Source of the DNA: Archangium sp.
GTDB taxonomy: Bacteria > Myxococcota > Myxococcia > Myxococcales > Myxococcaceae
NCBI GenBank assembly: GCA_030681645.1
Contig: JAUXRX010000010.1
Location: 62,001 to 126,000, forward strand
DNA: 64,000 bases
Reading direction: 5' to 3'
Shown: piece by piece, positions 25,628 through 34,400 of the stretch
Position numbering within the stretch: position 1 is the first letter of the stretch
Layout of the letters: every line of letters starts with the position of its first letter
Position numbers and translations under genes: made by a program
The notes under the pieces: model-generated
The model's database searches: none
Told to the model about the DNA's origin: nothing
Seen by the model: only the letters and a program-made list of their open reading frames with translations

Positions 25628-26739
25628 GTGTGCCCATTCGCGTGTGGGCGCGACACGTGCCTGAAGGCGCGATGGAGCAGTTGGAGTCGATCGCCGCGCA
25701 GCCGTACGTGGTGGAGCACGTCGCGGCGATGCCTGATCTCCACGTCGCGCACGGCGTGGCGGTCGGCACGGTGTTCGCGACGGAGGACACGGTCGTACCA
25801 TCGGCGCTCGGTGGAGATCTCGGCTGCGGCATGAGCGCCGTTCGCTTCGATTTCCCCGCGGCGCGGCTGGCTCCCTCGACGCTTCGGAAGTGGCTCGAGG
25901 CGGTGACGCGGGAGATCCCGGTGGGCGACGCCACGCATCGGGGCAAGGGCGTGACGTTCCACGACGAGACACCGCTCTCGACGAGCGCCCTCGAGCACGT
26001 GCGGAAGCGGCTCGGACCGAAGCACCTCGGCACACTCGGCGGAGGCAATCACTTCATCGAGCTCGATCGTGACGGCGGTGGAGATCTCTGGCTCCTGGTG
26101 CATTCAGGTTCCAGGGGGCTCGGCTCGGCGATCGCAGCGCATCATCTCCGCGCGGCGGAAGTCGAAGGCCTCGGGTCAATCCCGGGGCTGCGCCGCGACA
26201 CGGAGGCGGGCCGCGCGTGCCTGAGCGATCTCGAGTGGGCGCTCTCGTTCGCGCGCGCCAATCGCGACGAACTGATGCGACGAACCACGGCGCTCGTGGT
26301 GGAGCTGACCCGCCAGGAGCCGGATCAGTCGAGCCACGTCGACGTGCATCACAATTTCGTCCGAGCCGAGGAGCACTTCGGCAGGCGATTGCTCGTGCAT
26401 CGCAAGGGGGCGATCTCGGCGGCGGTGGGTGAGCGGGCGCTCATTCCCGGCTCGATGGGGACGGCCTCGTACCTGGTGGAGGGCCTCGGGTCTGCGGACT
26501 CGTTCTCCTCGGCATCACATGGTGCCGGCCGCGTGATGACCCGCCGGGAAGCGCGCGAGCAGATTCGGGAAGACCGCTTCGCGCAGAGCATGAGGAGGGT
26601 GGTGTTCGATCAGCGGAAGCGCGGGCTGATCGAAGAAGCGCCCGCTGCGTATCGCGACATCGCGGAGGTGCTCGAAGACGAGGCGGACCTGGTGGTGCCA
26701 CGGGTGCGGCTCGAGCCGATCGCGGTGTTGAAGGGCTGA
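25624..26739 (+). CDS. rtcB: RtcB-type RNA-splicing ligase
   Basis: 371 residues, a short RtcB (typical 400-480). Joins 2',3'-cyclic phosphate or 3'-phosphate RNA ends to 5'-OH ends using GTP and Mn2+. Key motifs are GGDLGCGM with metal ligands Asp65 and Cys68, LGGGNHFIEL, LLVHSGSRGLG, VHHNFVRAEE, VHRKGAISA, and the guanylylated His299 in ASHGAGRVMTR. All expected catalytic residues appear present. The N-terminus reads PDLHVAHGVAVGTVFAT, as in RtcB. Translationally coupled to the RbfA-like gene, which suggests repair of ribosomal RNA; no RtcA or RtcR is nearby. Confidence 0.9.
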   Translation: MSVPIRVWARHVPEGAMEQLESIAAQPYVVEHVAAMPDLHVAHGVAVGTVFATEDTVVPSALGGDLGCGMSAVRFDFPAARLAPSTLRKWLEAVTREIPVGDATHRGKGVTFHDETPLSTSALEHVRKRLGPKHLGTLGGGNHFIELDRDGGGDLWLLVHSGSRGLGSAIAAHHLRAAEVEGLGSIPGLRRDTEAGRACLSDLEWALSFARANRDELMRRTTALVVELTRQEPDQSSHVDVHHNFVRAEEHFGRRLLVHRKGAISAAVGERALIPGSMGTASYLVEGLGSADSFSSASHGAGRVMTRREAREQIREDRFAQSMRRVVFDQRKRGLIEEAPAAYRDIAEVLEDEADLVVPRVRLEPIAVLKG

Positions 26740-26759
26740 CGAGCTACCCTTGGAGATTT

Positions 26760-26774
26760 GGTGGGGTCCCCACC
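26760..26774. repeat. Short perfect palindrome after rtcB
   Basis: GGTGGGG-T-CCCCACC, 20 bp after the rtcB stop and about 40 bp before the FHA gene. It could end rtcB transcription (no T run follows) or be an operator. Confidence 0.35.
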
Positions 26775-26814
26775 CCATCAAGTCGCCGCGTGTCCGGATC
26801 GGTATGCTCTGGGG

Positions 26815-27915
26815 ATGGGTGAGTGGTGGGCGTTCATGGGTTCGTCGGGCCGAGGCAACGACGACTTCGAACTCCTCGAGTCGCTACCAATGGTCGAGGG
26901 GAGCATCGGCTCAGGCGAATCGTGTGCGCTGCGGCTCTCGGATCCGATGATCACGCCGCGTCATGCGCGCCTCGAGCGTGTGGCGGGTCTCTGGCATTTG
27001 AGCCAGGAGGCAGTGGCGTCGCCGACACTGATCAACGGACGAGCCATCGAACTGGGCACACGAAGCCAACTGGTACCGGGCGATGTTGTCACCATGGGCA
27101 CTGCCCGCCTCCGGGTTGGAGGTGAGCCGCCAGCACGTCGCGGTGTTGACCCGCGGAATGATCCCGCGCTGCAAATTTGGGCCGATCAACTCGCAGAGCG
27201 CGGAGACGCATACGGCCACCGGCTCCTCGAGGGTCTGCCTCCTGACCTCGCGTGTCTCGGCGTCGACGTGGAGCGCGCGAGGCAGGTTACGCCTGATTGG
27301 CTTCACGGCGCTCTCGTCGGTATCGCTCTTCGCTCGGCAGACCTGAGGCTCCTGTACCGGCTCTGCGAAAGCCCCGCGGGTGAGACGATCGAGAAAATCG
27401 CGGTCCCGGTTGCTGCGAGAGCCGGCGAGGAAGAGGAGCGGGCGCGGGATGTGCTCCAGGTACTGGCCGCGACCCGACCACCGAGGCTTCACCGGCTCGA
27501 CTTCGGCTGGCTTCATCAGGACACCGAGTTGCTCGGCGCCCAACGGGACTGGCACTCAGTCTCCCGGAGAGTCCCACTTGAGGGGTCCATCCACTCGGCG
27601 GTTCGTCGCGCCGGGAGGCCGCGGATCACGATTCTCCGTACTGCCCCGGGATGGCCGGCCGTCGGTACGCGCATCGATCTGGATGCGATCGGAGGGCCAG
27701 GCTGGGGCTGGGTGGCACAGGATCCAGACGAACCTCTGGAGCGCACCCTGGGTGCCGGTAGCAGCCGAGTGCATATCCTGGCGCCTGAGGGCGGTGCGAC
27801 GGCAGTGATGGGCGCCAGCATCATCATCAACGGAAATCCCACTGCTCACGGAGTGCTGGTCCACGGCGACCTCGTCGAGGGACCACTCTTCGCGTTCCGC
27901 TTCGAAGAGGACTGA
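26815..27915 (+). CDS. FHA-domain protein with TIGR02996-like region
   Basis: 366 residues. The N-terminus (about 20-105) is an FHA-like phosphothreonine-binding fold: VEGSIGSGESCALRLSDPMITPRHARLERV, LINGRAIELG, LVPGDVVTMGTARLRV; the classical SRxH is replaced by TPRHA. About 115-140 (ALQIWADQLAERGDAYGHRLLE) matches the myxobacterial TIGR02996 motif (ADWLxERGDPRGE). The C-terminal half is globular and unrecognised, with a second FHA-like stretch near the end (SSRVHILAPEGG...IIINGNPTAHGVLVHGD). No signal peptide or helix. Probably a Ser/Thr kinase signalling partner. ATG at 26815 gives the shortest frame containing the full FHA. Confidence 0.7.
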   Translation: MGEWWAFMGSSGRGNDDFELLESLPMVEGSIGSGESCALRLSDPMITPRHARLERVAGLWHLSQEAVASPTLINGRAIELGTRSQLVPGDVVTMGTARLRVGGEPPARRGVDPRNDPALQIWADQLAERGDAYGHRLLEGLPPDLACLGVDVERARQVTPDWLHGALVGIALRSADLRLLYRLCESPAGETIEKIAVPVAARAGEEEERARDVLQVLAATRPPRLHRLDFGWLHQDTELLGAQRDWHSVSRRVPLEGSIHSAVRRAGRPRITILRTAPGWPAVGTRIDLDAIGGPGWGWVAQDPDEPLERTLGAGSSRVHILAPEGGATAVMGASIIINGNPTAHGVLVHGDLVEGPLFAFRFEED

Positions 27916-27916
27916 G

Positions 27917-28000
27917 GACGGGCTCGCTCTCCCGAGGCAGTACTGAACCAGTACCCAGACGGTACTGGTTCAGTACGCGCCTTGGAGAAGCGACCGGCCT
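27917..28000. repeat. Extended palindrome with perfect 16-bp core arms
   Basis: Core arms GTACTGAACCAGTACC (27940-27955) and GGTACTGGTTCAGTAC (27961-27976) with a 5-base loop. Outside them, imperfect arms continue: the left flank read on the opposite strand ends GGGAGAGCGAGCCCGTC and the right flank reads GGAGAAGCGACCGGCCTCG. Starts directly after the FHA gene stop and could serve as its terminator. Confidence 0.85.
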
Positions 28001-28158
28001 CGTCCGCGTCACCAGTCGCGTGACCCGTCAGTGCTTCATCGTCGTTCGAGAGCCCAACGAGGTCGGCGAGTTCCTCAACGCTTGCGCCGAGCAGGCGTGC
28101 CGTTCGCCTCGATGGAGCGCAGCCACTTGAGGGCTCGAGCCGATGGCTGTGACGGGCC

Positions 28159-28185
28159 CCGTTCATCCCGAGCGGCGTCGAGGGG
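28159..28185. repeat. REP-like half-site (CCGTTC family)
   Basis: CCGTTCATCCCGAGCGGCGT followed by CGAGGGG; single copy of the element that occurs as inverted pairs at 31157-31241, 43095-43156 and 59801-59869. Confidence 0.75.
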
Positions 28186-28242
28186 AGGTCGTCGACAGCG
28201 CCTGCAGGGGCGTGGTGAGGAACGATCTCGTCCGTGCATGTC

Positions 28243-28420
28243 GCGCGCTTGCCCCTCGGCTTCGGGCGAAGATCCGCACGTGACGGGGTCGGGCCCGGGT
28301 CGCTCTCCGAAGGCGTGTAATGAACCATTCGCTCGAGCGCATGGTTCATTACACGCCGGGAAAAGCGACCCGACCTGGGTCAGCTTCGCGTCCTTGCCCG
28401 AAGCCGAGAGGCAAGCGCGC
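28243..28420. repeat. 178-bp imperfect palindrome
   Basis: Outer arms 28243-28267 and 28396-28420 match as reverse complements at 24 of 25 positions; inner arms CGTGTAATGAACCAT (28314-28328) and ATGGTTCATTACACG (28341-28355) are perfect around a 12-base centre that holds GCTCGAGC. The intervening segments are also similar (GGAGAGCGACCCGGG versus GGAAAAGCGACCCGACC). Organisation resembles a MITE or an extended REP. Confidence 0.85.
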
Positions 28421-28472
28421 GCCGACCACGGAACTGAAACCCGCCCTCACCGCGCACCCTTCAGGCTGCCGC

Positions 28473-29168
28473 TCATCCACTGACCGACACCGCCGTCACC
28501 GCGATCGACGACTCCCGAATCACGCGCGGCAACCACTCACCCTTCGTCACGATCTCCATGTGCCCGCACCCCGCCCGCTCGTGCGTCACCTGCGCGCGCA
28601 CCGACTCCGCCAACGACCCGCGCCACTTCTCCGACTTGTCCCACGTGTGCTGCCCCACCACGCGCAACGTCGCGCCCGGCCGCGCGGTGAGCCACTTCGT
28701 CCACGACGCCGACTCGCCGTAGAAGCCATCGAGCAACACCACCTCCTCCACGCGCGCCGACGTGAGCCAGGCCTTGAGCGTGCGATTGCCGCCGCTGTGG
28801 CCGAGCACCAGCACGCGGGCACCCACCGGCGCGCCCACCAGCTCGAGCAGCTCATCGAGGTCCCCGAACGCCACCGGCTGCCCCGCCCCCGACGGCGCCG
28901 CGACCGCGATGAACAACGCCTCGACGTCCGACGCCGCGAACTGCGCGGCGAGCCGGTGACCCGTGAACGCCGAGTCCACGTCGTCCCGATACCCGTGCAC
29001 GTACACCACCACGTCCTTCGGCTCGCTCCCGGTCCGGCACCAGAGGTGCACTGCACCGCGCTTCGTGACGAGCCGGCTGTGCTCGCCACCTTCGAGCAAC
29101 TGACCGGGAGGACACGACGTGGACGAGAGCAACGACAGGGTGAGCAGGGCGAGCATGCCCCTGCGCAA
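28473..29168 (-). CDS. Lipoprotein with alpha/beta hydrolase fold
   Basis: About 230 residues. Start chosen at TTG 29168, which gives MRRGMLALLTLSLLSSTSC, a proper lipoprotein signal with positive n-region and lipobox; the ATG at 29156 is four codons further in. Mature sequence: VVYVHGYRDDVDSAF (strand plus oxyanion region), VLVLGHSGGNRTLKAWL with nucleophile Ser in GHSGG, DGFYGESASW and a His in AGCGHMEIVTKGEW. These suggest a small envelope-bound esterase or peptidase-like hydrolase. Divergent from the sigma-54 activator; about 140 bp between. Specific activity unknown. Confidence 0.7.
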   Translation of the reverse strand: MRRGMLALLTLSLLSSTSCPPGQLLEGGEHSRLVTKRGAVHLWCRTGSEPKDVVVYVHGYRDDVDSAFTGHRLAAQFAASDVEALFIAVAAPSGAGQPVAFGDLDELLELVGAPVGARVLVLGHSGGNRTLKAWLTSARVEEVVLLDGFYGESASWTKWLTARPGATLRVVGQHTWDKSEKWRGSLAESVRAQVTHERAGCGHMEIVTKGEWLPRVIRESSIAVTAVSVSG

Positions 29169-29310
29169 TGCAGTGCTCGTACGGGACGTCCCCTGGGGCG
29201 AAAGTGCTGGCGATCCAGCCGGTTGCGAGCCCGGGAACGACCTCCCCCCCACCGGCTGTCGTAACGTCGTGTTGCATGCCGTCACGCCGTGTGACGATGC
29301 CCCCCGCCTC

Positions 29311-31137
29311 GTGAGCACCTCGACGCCCCGCCTCGCAGTGCTGTTCGGTCCGCGCCGCGGCGTGACGCGCGACGTGCATCAGCGGGTGCTGGTGGGCCGT
29401 GGCGTCGAGGCGGATCTGCAGCTCATCGACGAGAAGGTCTCGCGCGAGCACTGCGTCTTCGAAGCGCAGGACAGCGGCGTGGTGGTGCGCGATCTCGGCT
29501 CGCGCAACGGCACCTGGGTCAACGGCGAGCGGCTGCACGGACCGCGTGTACTCGCCGCGAACGACACCGTGGGCATCGGCGAGACGCTCGTCGTCTACTC
29601 ACCCGACGTCGAGGCCCTGCTCGCGCGCGACGGCGACTCGACGTTGATCATGAGCAGCGCCACGAAGCTCGGGCTCACCACGTCCGCCGCGGAGCTGCCC
29701 GGCGCCGACGCGTGGGCCCAGGCAGGCAAGCTCATGCTCGAGTCCGCGCTCGCCGCGAACCGCGACGAGGCCGCCCAGAAGCTCGCGCGCGCCGTGCTCG
29801 CCGGGCTCACCTGCGACGAGGTTCTCCTGTGCACCCGCACCGCCGAGGGCGCGCTGCGCCCCTGGGTCGGACTGCCCGCCGGCGTGGTGATGTCGATCAA
29901 CCCCGCGCTCGCCGAGCTGGCCGTGAAGCAGCAGCGCGCGGTCTCGGTGGAGGAAGCGCAGGCCCGCGCGCTGCGAGACGAACACACCACGCGCGTGACC
30001 AGCCGCCGCGCCTTCGTGCTCTGCGCGCCGCTCGTCTCTCCTGCAGGGACCGTGGGCGTGGTGTTCGCAGCGCGCTCCACGCCGTTCGACTCGAAGGAGC
30101 TCGCCCTCGCCACGGTGCTCGCCACCGCCGTCGCGCCGTCGCTGAGGGCCGCGCCGGTGAGCGCGCCCCCCGCGCGGGAAGAGCTGGTGGCCGAGAGCCC
30201 CTCGATGAAGGAGGCCGTGCGCATCGCGCGCCAGGTCGCGCCCACCACCTCCACCGTGCTGCTCAGCGGAGAGAGCGGCACCGGCAAGGAAGAGCTCGCC
30301 TCGCTCATTCACCGCAGCAGCAAGCGCGCGCAGGGCCCCTTCGTCGCGCTCAACTGCGGCGCGATTCCACGCGAGCTGGCGGAGTCGGAGCTGTTCGGCC
30401 ACGAGAAGGGCGCGTTCACCGGGGCCAATCAACAACACGCGGGCGTGTTCGAGCGCGCTGATGGAGGCACGCTCTTCCTCGACGAGGTCGGCGAGCTGCC
30501 GCTGGAGCTGCAGGTGAAGCTGCTGCGCGTGCTGCAGGAGCGGCTGGTGATGCGCGTGGGTGGCCGCGCTCCGTCGACGGTGGACGCGCGCATCGTGTGC
30601 GCCACCAATCGTGATCTCGAGCGCGAGGTGAGCGCCGGGCGCTTCCGCGCGGATCTGTACTGGCGGCTCAACGTGGTGCGCATCTCGCTCGAGCCGCTGC
30701 GCAAGCGCGTGGAGGATTTGCCTGCGCTCACCACGCGCCTGCTCGCGCGGCACGCGGCGGCGCTGGGGCGCAGGCCGCCCGAGGTGAGCCCTGAGGCATT
30801 GCAGGTGCTGTGCGGGTATTCGTGGCCAGGGAACGTGCGGCAGTTGGCCAACGCGCTCGAGCGGGCGCTGGTGCTCAAGAGCGACGACTCGGCGGTGACG
30901 TTGTCTGATCTGCCTCCCGAGCTGCTCGCTCCGTCCGAGGGCGGCGACGCGCCGCCAGGGAAGCGCACGCTGGCGGAGCTCATCGCCACGCTGGAGCGGG
31001 AACAGATTCTGCTCGCCATGAAGCGCGCTCGCGGCGTCAAGGCGCAGGCGAGCGAGGCGCTGGGCATCTCGCGCCCGACGCTCGATCGGAAGCTCGAGGA
31101 GTACAAGATCGACTGGCTCGCGGAGGCAGTGTCGTGA
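29311..31137 (+). CDS. FHA-GAF-AAA+ sigma-54-dependent transcriptional activator
   Basis: About 608 residues. FHA domain at about 10-95 ([40 protein letters not shown]; classical RS..H and NGT motifs). GAF-like sensor at about 130-280. Sigma-54 interaction AAA+ domain from about 290 with Walker [12 protein letters not shown] (Lys326), the sigma-54 contact loop [11 protein letters not shown], Walker [14 protein letters not shown] and [13 protein letters not shown]. Fis-type HTH at the C-terminus ([22 protein letters not shown]). Phosphothreonine binding should couple it to Ser/Thr kinases; a kinase gene follows 118 bp downstream. GTG 29311 is favoured as the nearest start to the FHA domain, but upstream starts are possible. 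Confidence 0.88.
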   Translation: MSTSTPRLAVLFGPRRGVTRDVHQRVLVGRGVEADLQLIDEKVSREHCVFEAQDSGVVVRDLGSRNGTWVNGERLHGPRVLAANDTVGIGETLVVYSPDVEALLARDGDSTLIMSSATKLGLTTSAAELPGADAWAQAGKLMLESALAANRDEAAQKLARAVLAGLTCDEVLLCTRTAEGALRPWVGLPAGVVMSINPALAELAVKQQRAVSVEEAQARALRDEHTTRVTSRRAFVLCAPLVSPAGTVGVVFAARSTPFDSKELALATVLATAVAPSLRAAPVSAPPAREELVAESPSMKEAVRIARQVAPTTSTVLLSGESGTGKEELASLIHRSSKRAQGPFVALNCGAIPRELAESELFGHEKGAFTGANQQHAGVFERADGGTLFLDEVGELPLELQVKLLRVLQERLVMRVGGRAPSTVDARIVCATNRDLEREVSAGRFRADLYWRLNVVRISLEPLRKRVEDLPALTTRLLARHAAALGRRPPEVSPEALQVLCGYSWPGNVRQLANALERALVLKSDDSAVTLSDLPPELLAPSEGGDAPPGKRTLAELIATLEREQILLAMKRARGVKAQASEALGISRPTLDRKLEEYKIDWLAEAVS

Positions 31138-31156
31138 GTGCCATGGCCGCAAGGCG

Positions 31157-31241
31157 CCCCTCGACTTCGCTCGGGGTGAGCGGCGCCGGGGCCACCCGAC
31201 CCTCGGGCTCGGGGTCCGTTCGTCCCGAGCGGAGTCGAGGG
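31157..31241. repeat. Inverted pair of REP-like CCGTTC elements between activator and kinase genes
   Basis: Left arm 31157-31183 (CCCCTCGACTTCGCTCGGGG then TGAGCGG) and right arm 31216-31241 (CCGTTCGTCCCGAGCGGAGT then CGAGGG) are near-perfect reverse complements around a 32-bp loop. It occupies most of the 118-bp intergenic region and ends 15 bp before the kinase start. Confidence 0.85.
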
Positions 31242-31255
31242 ACGGGGGCAGCGCG

Positions 31256-32836
31256 ATGAACTTCCTCTGCCCCGCCTGCCGCACGCCCCTCCCTCGCGCT
31301 GCGCCCGAGCACGTCACCTGCACCGGTTGCGGCGTCGCGGTCGATCTCACCCGCGTGGACACCGCCCCCGGCCAGGCGCGCCTCTGGCCGGAGATCGACC
31401 TCAGCGGCGAGACCCTCAGCGGCTACTCGCTCCTCCGCCTGCTCGGCAGCGGCGGCATGGGCTCGGTCTACGAGGCGCGCGGCCCCGACGGCACCGTCAT
31501 CGCCCTCAAGGTGCTCTCCCCGCTGCTCGCCGCCGAGCCCGCGCTGCGCGAACGCTTCCGCCGTGAGGCGCGCGCTCTCTCCGCGCTCACCCACCCCGGC
31601 ATCGTGAAGATGCTGGGGGAAGGCGAAGAGCAGGGCTTCTGCTGGTACGCGATGGAGCGCGTCACCGGCCAGGACCTGCGCGAGCGGCTCAAGGCCGGCC
31701 CGCTCCCGGTGCCCGAGGTGATCGCCCTGGGCAAGGCGATGCTCGACGCGCTCGAGGTGGTGCACGCCAGCGGCTTCATTCACCGCGACGTGAAGCCGAG
31801 CAACATCCTCCTCTCGGCCGAGGGCCCGAAGCTCTGCGACTTCGGCATCGCCCGGTTCGAGGGCGCGAGCACGCTCACCGAATCGGCCGCGCTGCTGGGC
31901 TCGCTGCGCTACATGGCGCCCGAGCAGCGCTGGGGAAAGAGCGACGCGCGCAGCGATCTCTATGCACTTGGCGTGGTGCTGCACGAAGCGCTGGCGCTCG
32001 GAGTGCCAGGGGAACGGACCCTCCCGCCCTCCACCCCGGCCTCGCTCGCGCGCGCCATCGCGAAGCTCACCGAGGCCAATGCGGTGCTGCGCCCGCAATC
32101 AGCCACCGCCGCAAAGCGCCTGCTGCTCGCCTCGTCGAAGCGACCCGTGCAGCTCGCCGTCGTGGCTGTCTTTCTCGTCCTCGCGGTGGGCGTGCCGTAC
32201 CTCGCCGTCGAGTCGCTGGAGTGGGGCGCGAAGGAGGTGGCAATCGTGGATGCAGGCCCGGCGTTCGCGGCCGCGCCTGATGCCGGGGCAAACCCAACCG
32301 TCGATGCAGGCTTCGCGGAGGCCCTCGCCGCGGTCGACGCGCCCGACGCAGGCGAAGCCGCCGATGCAGGGACAGCGCTGCTCGCGCTCGCAGAGGTCGA
32401 CGCCGGAACCCGCTTCATCGACATCCTGAGAGGGAGCGGCACCACACCGCCGCCGAAGTCGCCGCGCATCGGCAAGCCGACGAAGAGCGAGCTGCCGTCG
32501 AAGCTCATCGACGACACGGGTGCCCTGGGCGGTCTCGGCACGAAGGGCGGCACTGGCACCTTCGGCACGACCGCGAGCCCGAAGAAGAAGAAGCCGATGG
32601 GCAAGGTGCCTGTCGAGCTCCCGGGCGGCCAGCTCATCGTCGCCGGTGTCGGCCCTGCGCAGGTCTACGACGGCAAGACGCTGCTGGGCGCGGCGCCCGG
32701 CAACTTCGACGTCGCGTTCGGAGGCCACGCGGTCGTCGTGGTCTGCGACGTGGGCGGAAAGCGCCAGACCTTCAAGGTGAGCGTCGGCGGCAAGTCGAGG
32801 TCGACGCAGGTCGACTACGCCTGCCCCGAGAGCTGA
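31256..32836 (+). CDS. Eukaryotic-type Ser/Thr protein kinase with zinc-ribbon N-terminus
   Basis: 526 residues. N-terminal zinc ribbon CPAC/CTGC (residues 5-25). Kinase domain about 55-300: [11 protein letters not shown] glycine loop, catalytic Lys85 in IALKVL, Glu in [16 protein letters not shown] with Asp178, DFG at 195-197 and [11 protein letters not shown]. One membrane helix at about 302-322 ([19 protein letters not shown]). The outer part has 'DAG' spacers, a Gly/Lys-rich linker and a PEGA-like beta domain ([26 protein letters not shown]). Catalytic residues are intact, so active. Natural partner candidate for the FHA activator upstream and the FHA proteins at 26815 and 46371. Confidence 0.93.
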   Translation: MNFLCPACRTPLPRAAPEHVTCTGCGVAVDLTRVDTAPGQARLWPEIDLSGETLSGYSLLRLLGSGGMGSVYEARGPDGTVIALKVLSPLLAAEPALRERFRREARALSALTHPGIVKMLGEGEEQGFCWYAMERVTGQDLRERLKAGPLPVPEVIALGKAMLDALEVVHASGFIHRDVKPSNILLSAEGPKLCDFGIARFEGASTLTESAALLGSLRYMAPEQRWGKSDARSDLYALGVVLHEALALGVPGERTLPPSTPASLARAIAKLTEANAVLRPQSATAAKRLLLASSKRPVQLAVVAVFLVLAVGVPYLAVESLEWGAKEVAIVDAGPAFAAAPDAGANPTVDAGFAEALAAVDAPDAGEAADAGTALLALAEVDAGTRFIDILRGSGTTPPPKSPRIGKPTKSELPSKLIDDTGALGGLGTKGGTGTFGTTASPKKKKPMGKVPVELPGGQLIVAGVGPAQVYDGKTLLGAAPGNFDVAFGGHAVVVVCDVGGKRQTFKVSVGGKSRSTQVDYACPES

Positions 32837-32851
32837 GGTTGGACAACCCGG

Positions 32852-32877
32852 CCCTCGACTCCGCTCGGGCTGAACGG
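32852..32877. repeat. REP-like half-site between convergent genes
   Basis: CCCTCGACTCCGCTCGGGCT then GAACGG; a single copy of the CCGTTC family in the 46-bp gap between the kinase stop and the cytochrome stop. Confidence 0.8.
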
Positions 32878-32882
32878 ACTCC

Positions 32883-34400
32883 TCAGTACGTCTCGGGGTT
32901 GTGGTTCTTCCCGTGGCACCGCGCCTGGCAGGAACCCGTCGTCCAGGTGGGTTGACCGGTGCCTCCCGGCCCCTGCACGTTGGGCGCGTAGTTCACCCCG
33001 CGCGCATAGGTGCGGTTGCTGCTGAACGGCGCGGCCCGCGTGCCGTGGGTGTTGTAGTGACACTCGCGGCAGATGGCGTTGCCCTGCCCTGCCCCCGGCG
33101 TGTTGATGTCACCCGCGCCGCTGCCCTGGTTGTAGAGCCGGTTCAGGTGAAACCCGTGGTAGCGAAACGCGGTGTCTGCGCGTGAGTTCTCGCTGCTGGT
33201 GGCGAACGGCGCGGGCGAGTGACACATGAAGCACAGCGTGAAGTCATTGGCTGTGTAGTCATTGGTCGACGCGCGCGGCTTCAGGGCCACCCGGTACGGC
33301 GCGCGCAGCACCGCGGTGGACAACGCCGCGTTTCCTCCCGAGGCGTTGCTGCCGTGCGGACCGGTGGGGACCGCGCCCGTGTACCCGGACACCAGCGAGA
33401 CGGTGCGCGGGACGGCGTCGTTGTTGTGGCAGTCCCCACAGGTGAGCACGCTGGTGGTGGTGAGGTGCGGCAACGCGGTGCCACCGGCCAGGCTGTTGGT
33501 CATCTGCGACGAGGTGTTGCGTCCCGCCGCTTCCACCGGGTGGAACGACTCGTTGGCCGGGTTGAGCACCATCGCCAGGTCGGTCTGCCCCGCGGGCCGG
33601 GTGGTCCACGACGAGTGGCACTTGAAGCACAGCTCGTACTCCTTCACCGCGCCCACGTTCGTCTGGGGAACGAAGGTGAAGGCCGGCACCGAGCCCGCCA
33701 CGCCGTTCGTCACCTGCACCCGGCTCGTCCCCGAGAGCGGGCCCGCGGCCGTCGCCGCGTGCGGGTTGTGGCAGTCGGTGCACTCCGCGTGTCGCTTGCC
33801 CACCCCGAAGGCCGCGCTGCTGCTGCCCTCGGCCGTCAGGTGCACGCCCACCACCGGCACCACCGGGTGCGCGCCCGGCTTCGCCAGCTCGGCGCTGATG
33901 TTGGTGCTCGCCGGGCCCGAGCCGTCGTGACACGCGAGGCAGAGCGCCTCTTCGCGGAAGTATTCCAGGTTCGGCACCAGCCCCTGCCCATCGCGCGCGC
34001 CATGGGGCGTGTGACAGTTGAGACACTTCCCCTGGTCACCGGCCGGACGCGCGGGCGGCGTGGGCCCGGGCCAGCGCATCGCCGCCGAGGTGGCGTGAAT
34101 GCTCGCCGCGTAGGCCGTCGAGCCCGCGTACACCGAGGCGACTCCGGCGGCCGCGTGGCAGGCGAAGCAGAGGGTGTTGTCGTTGGTGGTGAAGAGCACG
34201 GGCGACATCGGCACCGGGCTCTGCCGCGTGGGGTGGCACTGCATGCAGTGGCCCCTGGCCACGCTCGCGAGCCGGTTGACCCCGGCGGTGCCGCTGCCGT
34301 GAGCAGTGAGATGGAAGACCTGATCGCCCGCCCACGCAGGCGCCGACAGGACCACCACCGCGCAGAGCGCGCGCGTCAGTATTGATGGCAGACGTTGCAT
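32883..34400 (-). CDS. Secreted multihaem c-type cytochrome (about 9-10 haems)
   Basis: 505 residues. Sec signal MQRLPSILTRALCAVVVLSAPAWA. Nine CXXCH sites: CMQCH, CFACH, CLNCH, CLACH, CTDCH, CFKCH, CGDCH, CFMCH, CRECH. A terminal CQARCH (CX3CH) may be a tenth. Several are in the doubled-CXXCH arrangement with N-P-H or T-P-H following. Likely periplasmic or outer-surface electron carrier, of the type involved in extracellular electron transfer or respiration of insoluble or N-oxide acceptors. Its start lies 25 bp inside the preceding cytochrome gene, so both are co-expressed. Confidence 0.88.
   Translation of the reverse strand: MQRLPSILTRALCAVVVLSAPAWAGDQVFHLTAHGSGTAGVNRLASVARGHCMQCHPTRQSPVPMSPVLFTTNDNTLCFACHAAAGVASVYAGSTAYAASIHATSAAMRWPGPTPPARPAGDQGKCLNCHTPHGARDGQGLVPNLEYFREEALCLACHDGSGPASTNISAELAKPGAHPVVPVVGVHLTAEGSSSAAFGVGKRHAECTDCHNPHAATAAGPLSGTSRVQVTNGVAGSVPAFTFVPQTNVGAVKEYELCFKCHSSWTTRPAGQTDLAMVLNPANESFHPVEAAGRNTSSQMTNSLAGGTALPHLTTTSVLTCGDCHNNDAVPRTVSLVSGYTGAVPTGPHGSNASGGNAALSTAVLRAPYRVALKPRASTNDYTANDFTLCFMCHSPAPFATSSENSRADTAFRYHGFHLNRLYNQGSGAGDINTPGAGQGNAICRECHYNTHGTRAAPFSSNRTYARGVNYAPNVQGPGGTGQPTWTTGSCQARCHGKNHNPETY

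Larger units (their letters stand above)
27916..28472. other. 557-bp gene-free stretch holding palindromic repeats
   Basis: No open frame here has convincing codon usage, start or homology. It contains the palindrome at 27917-28000, a REP-like half-site at 28159-28185 and the 178-bp palindrome at 28243-28420, which together cover about half the length. A decayed mobile or repeat locus is the simplest reading. Confidence 0.7.

Noticed and set aside
28031..28483. Open frames in the palindrome region
   Set aside because: Arg/Ser-rich low-quality sequence reading through inverted repeats; no plausible start, domain or codon bias.
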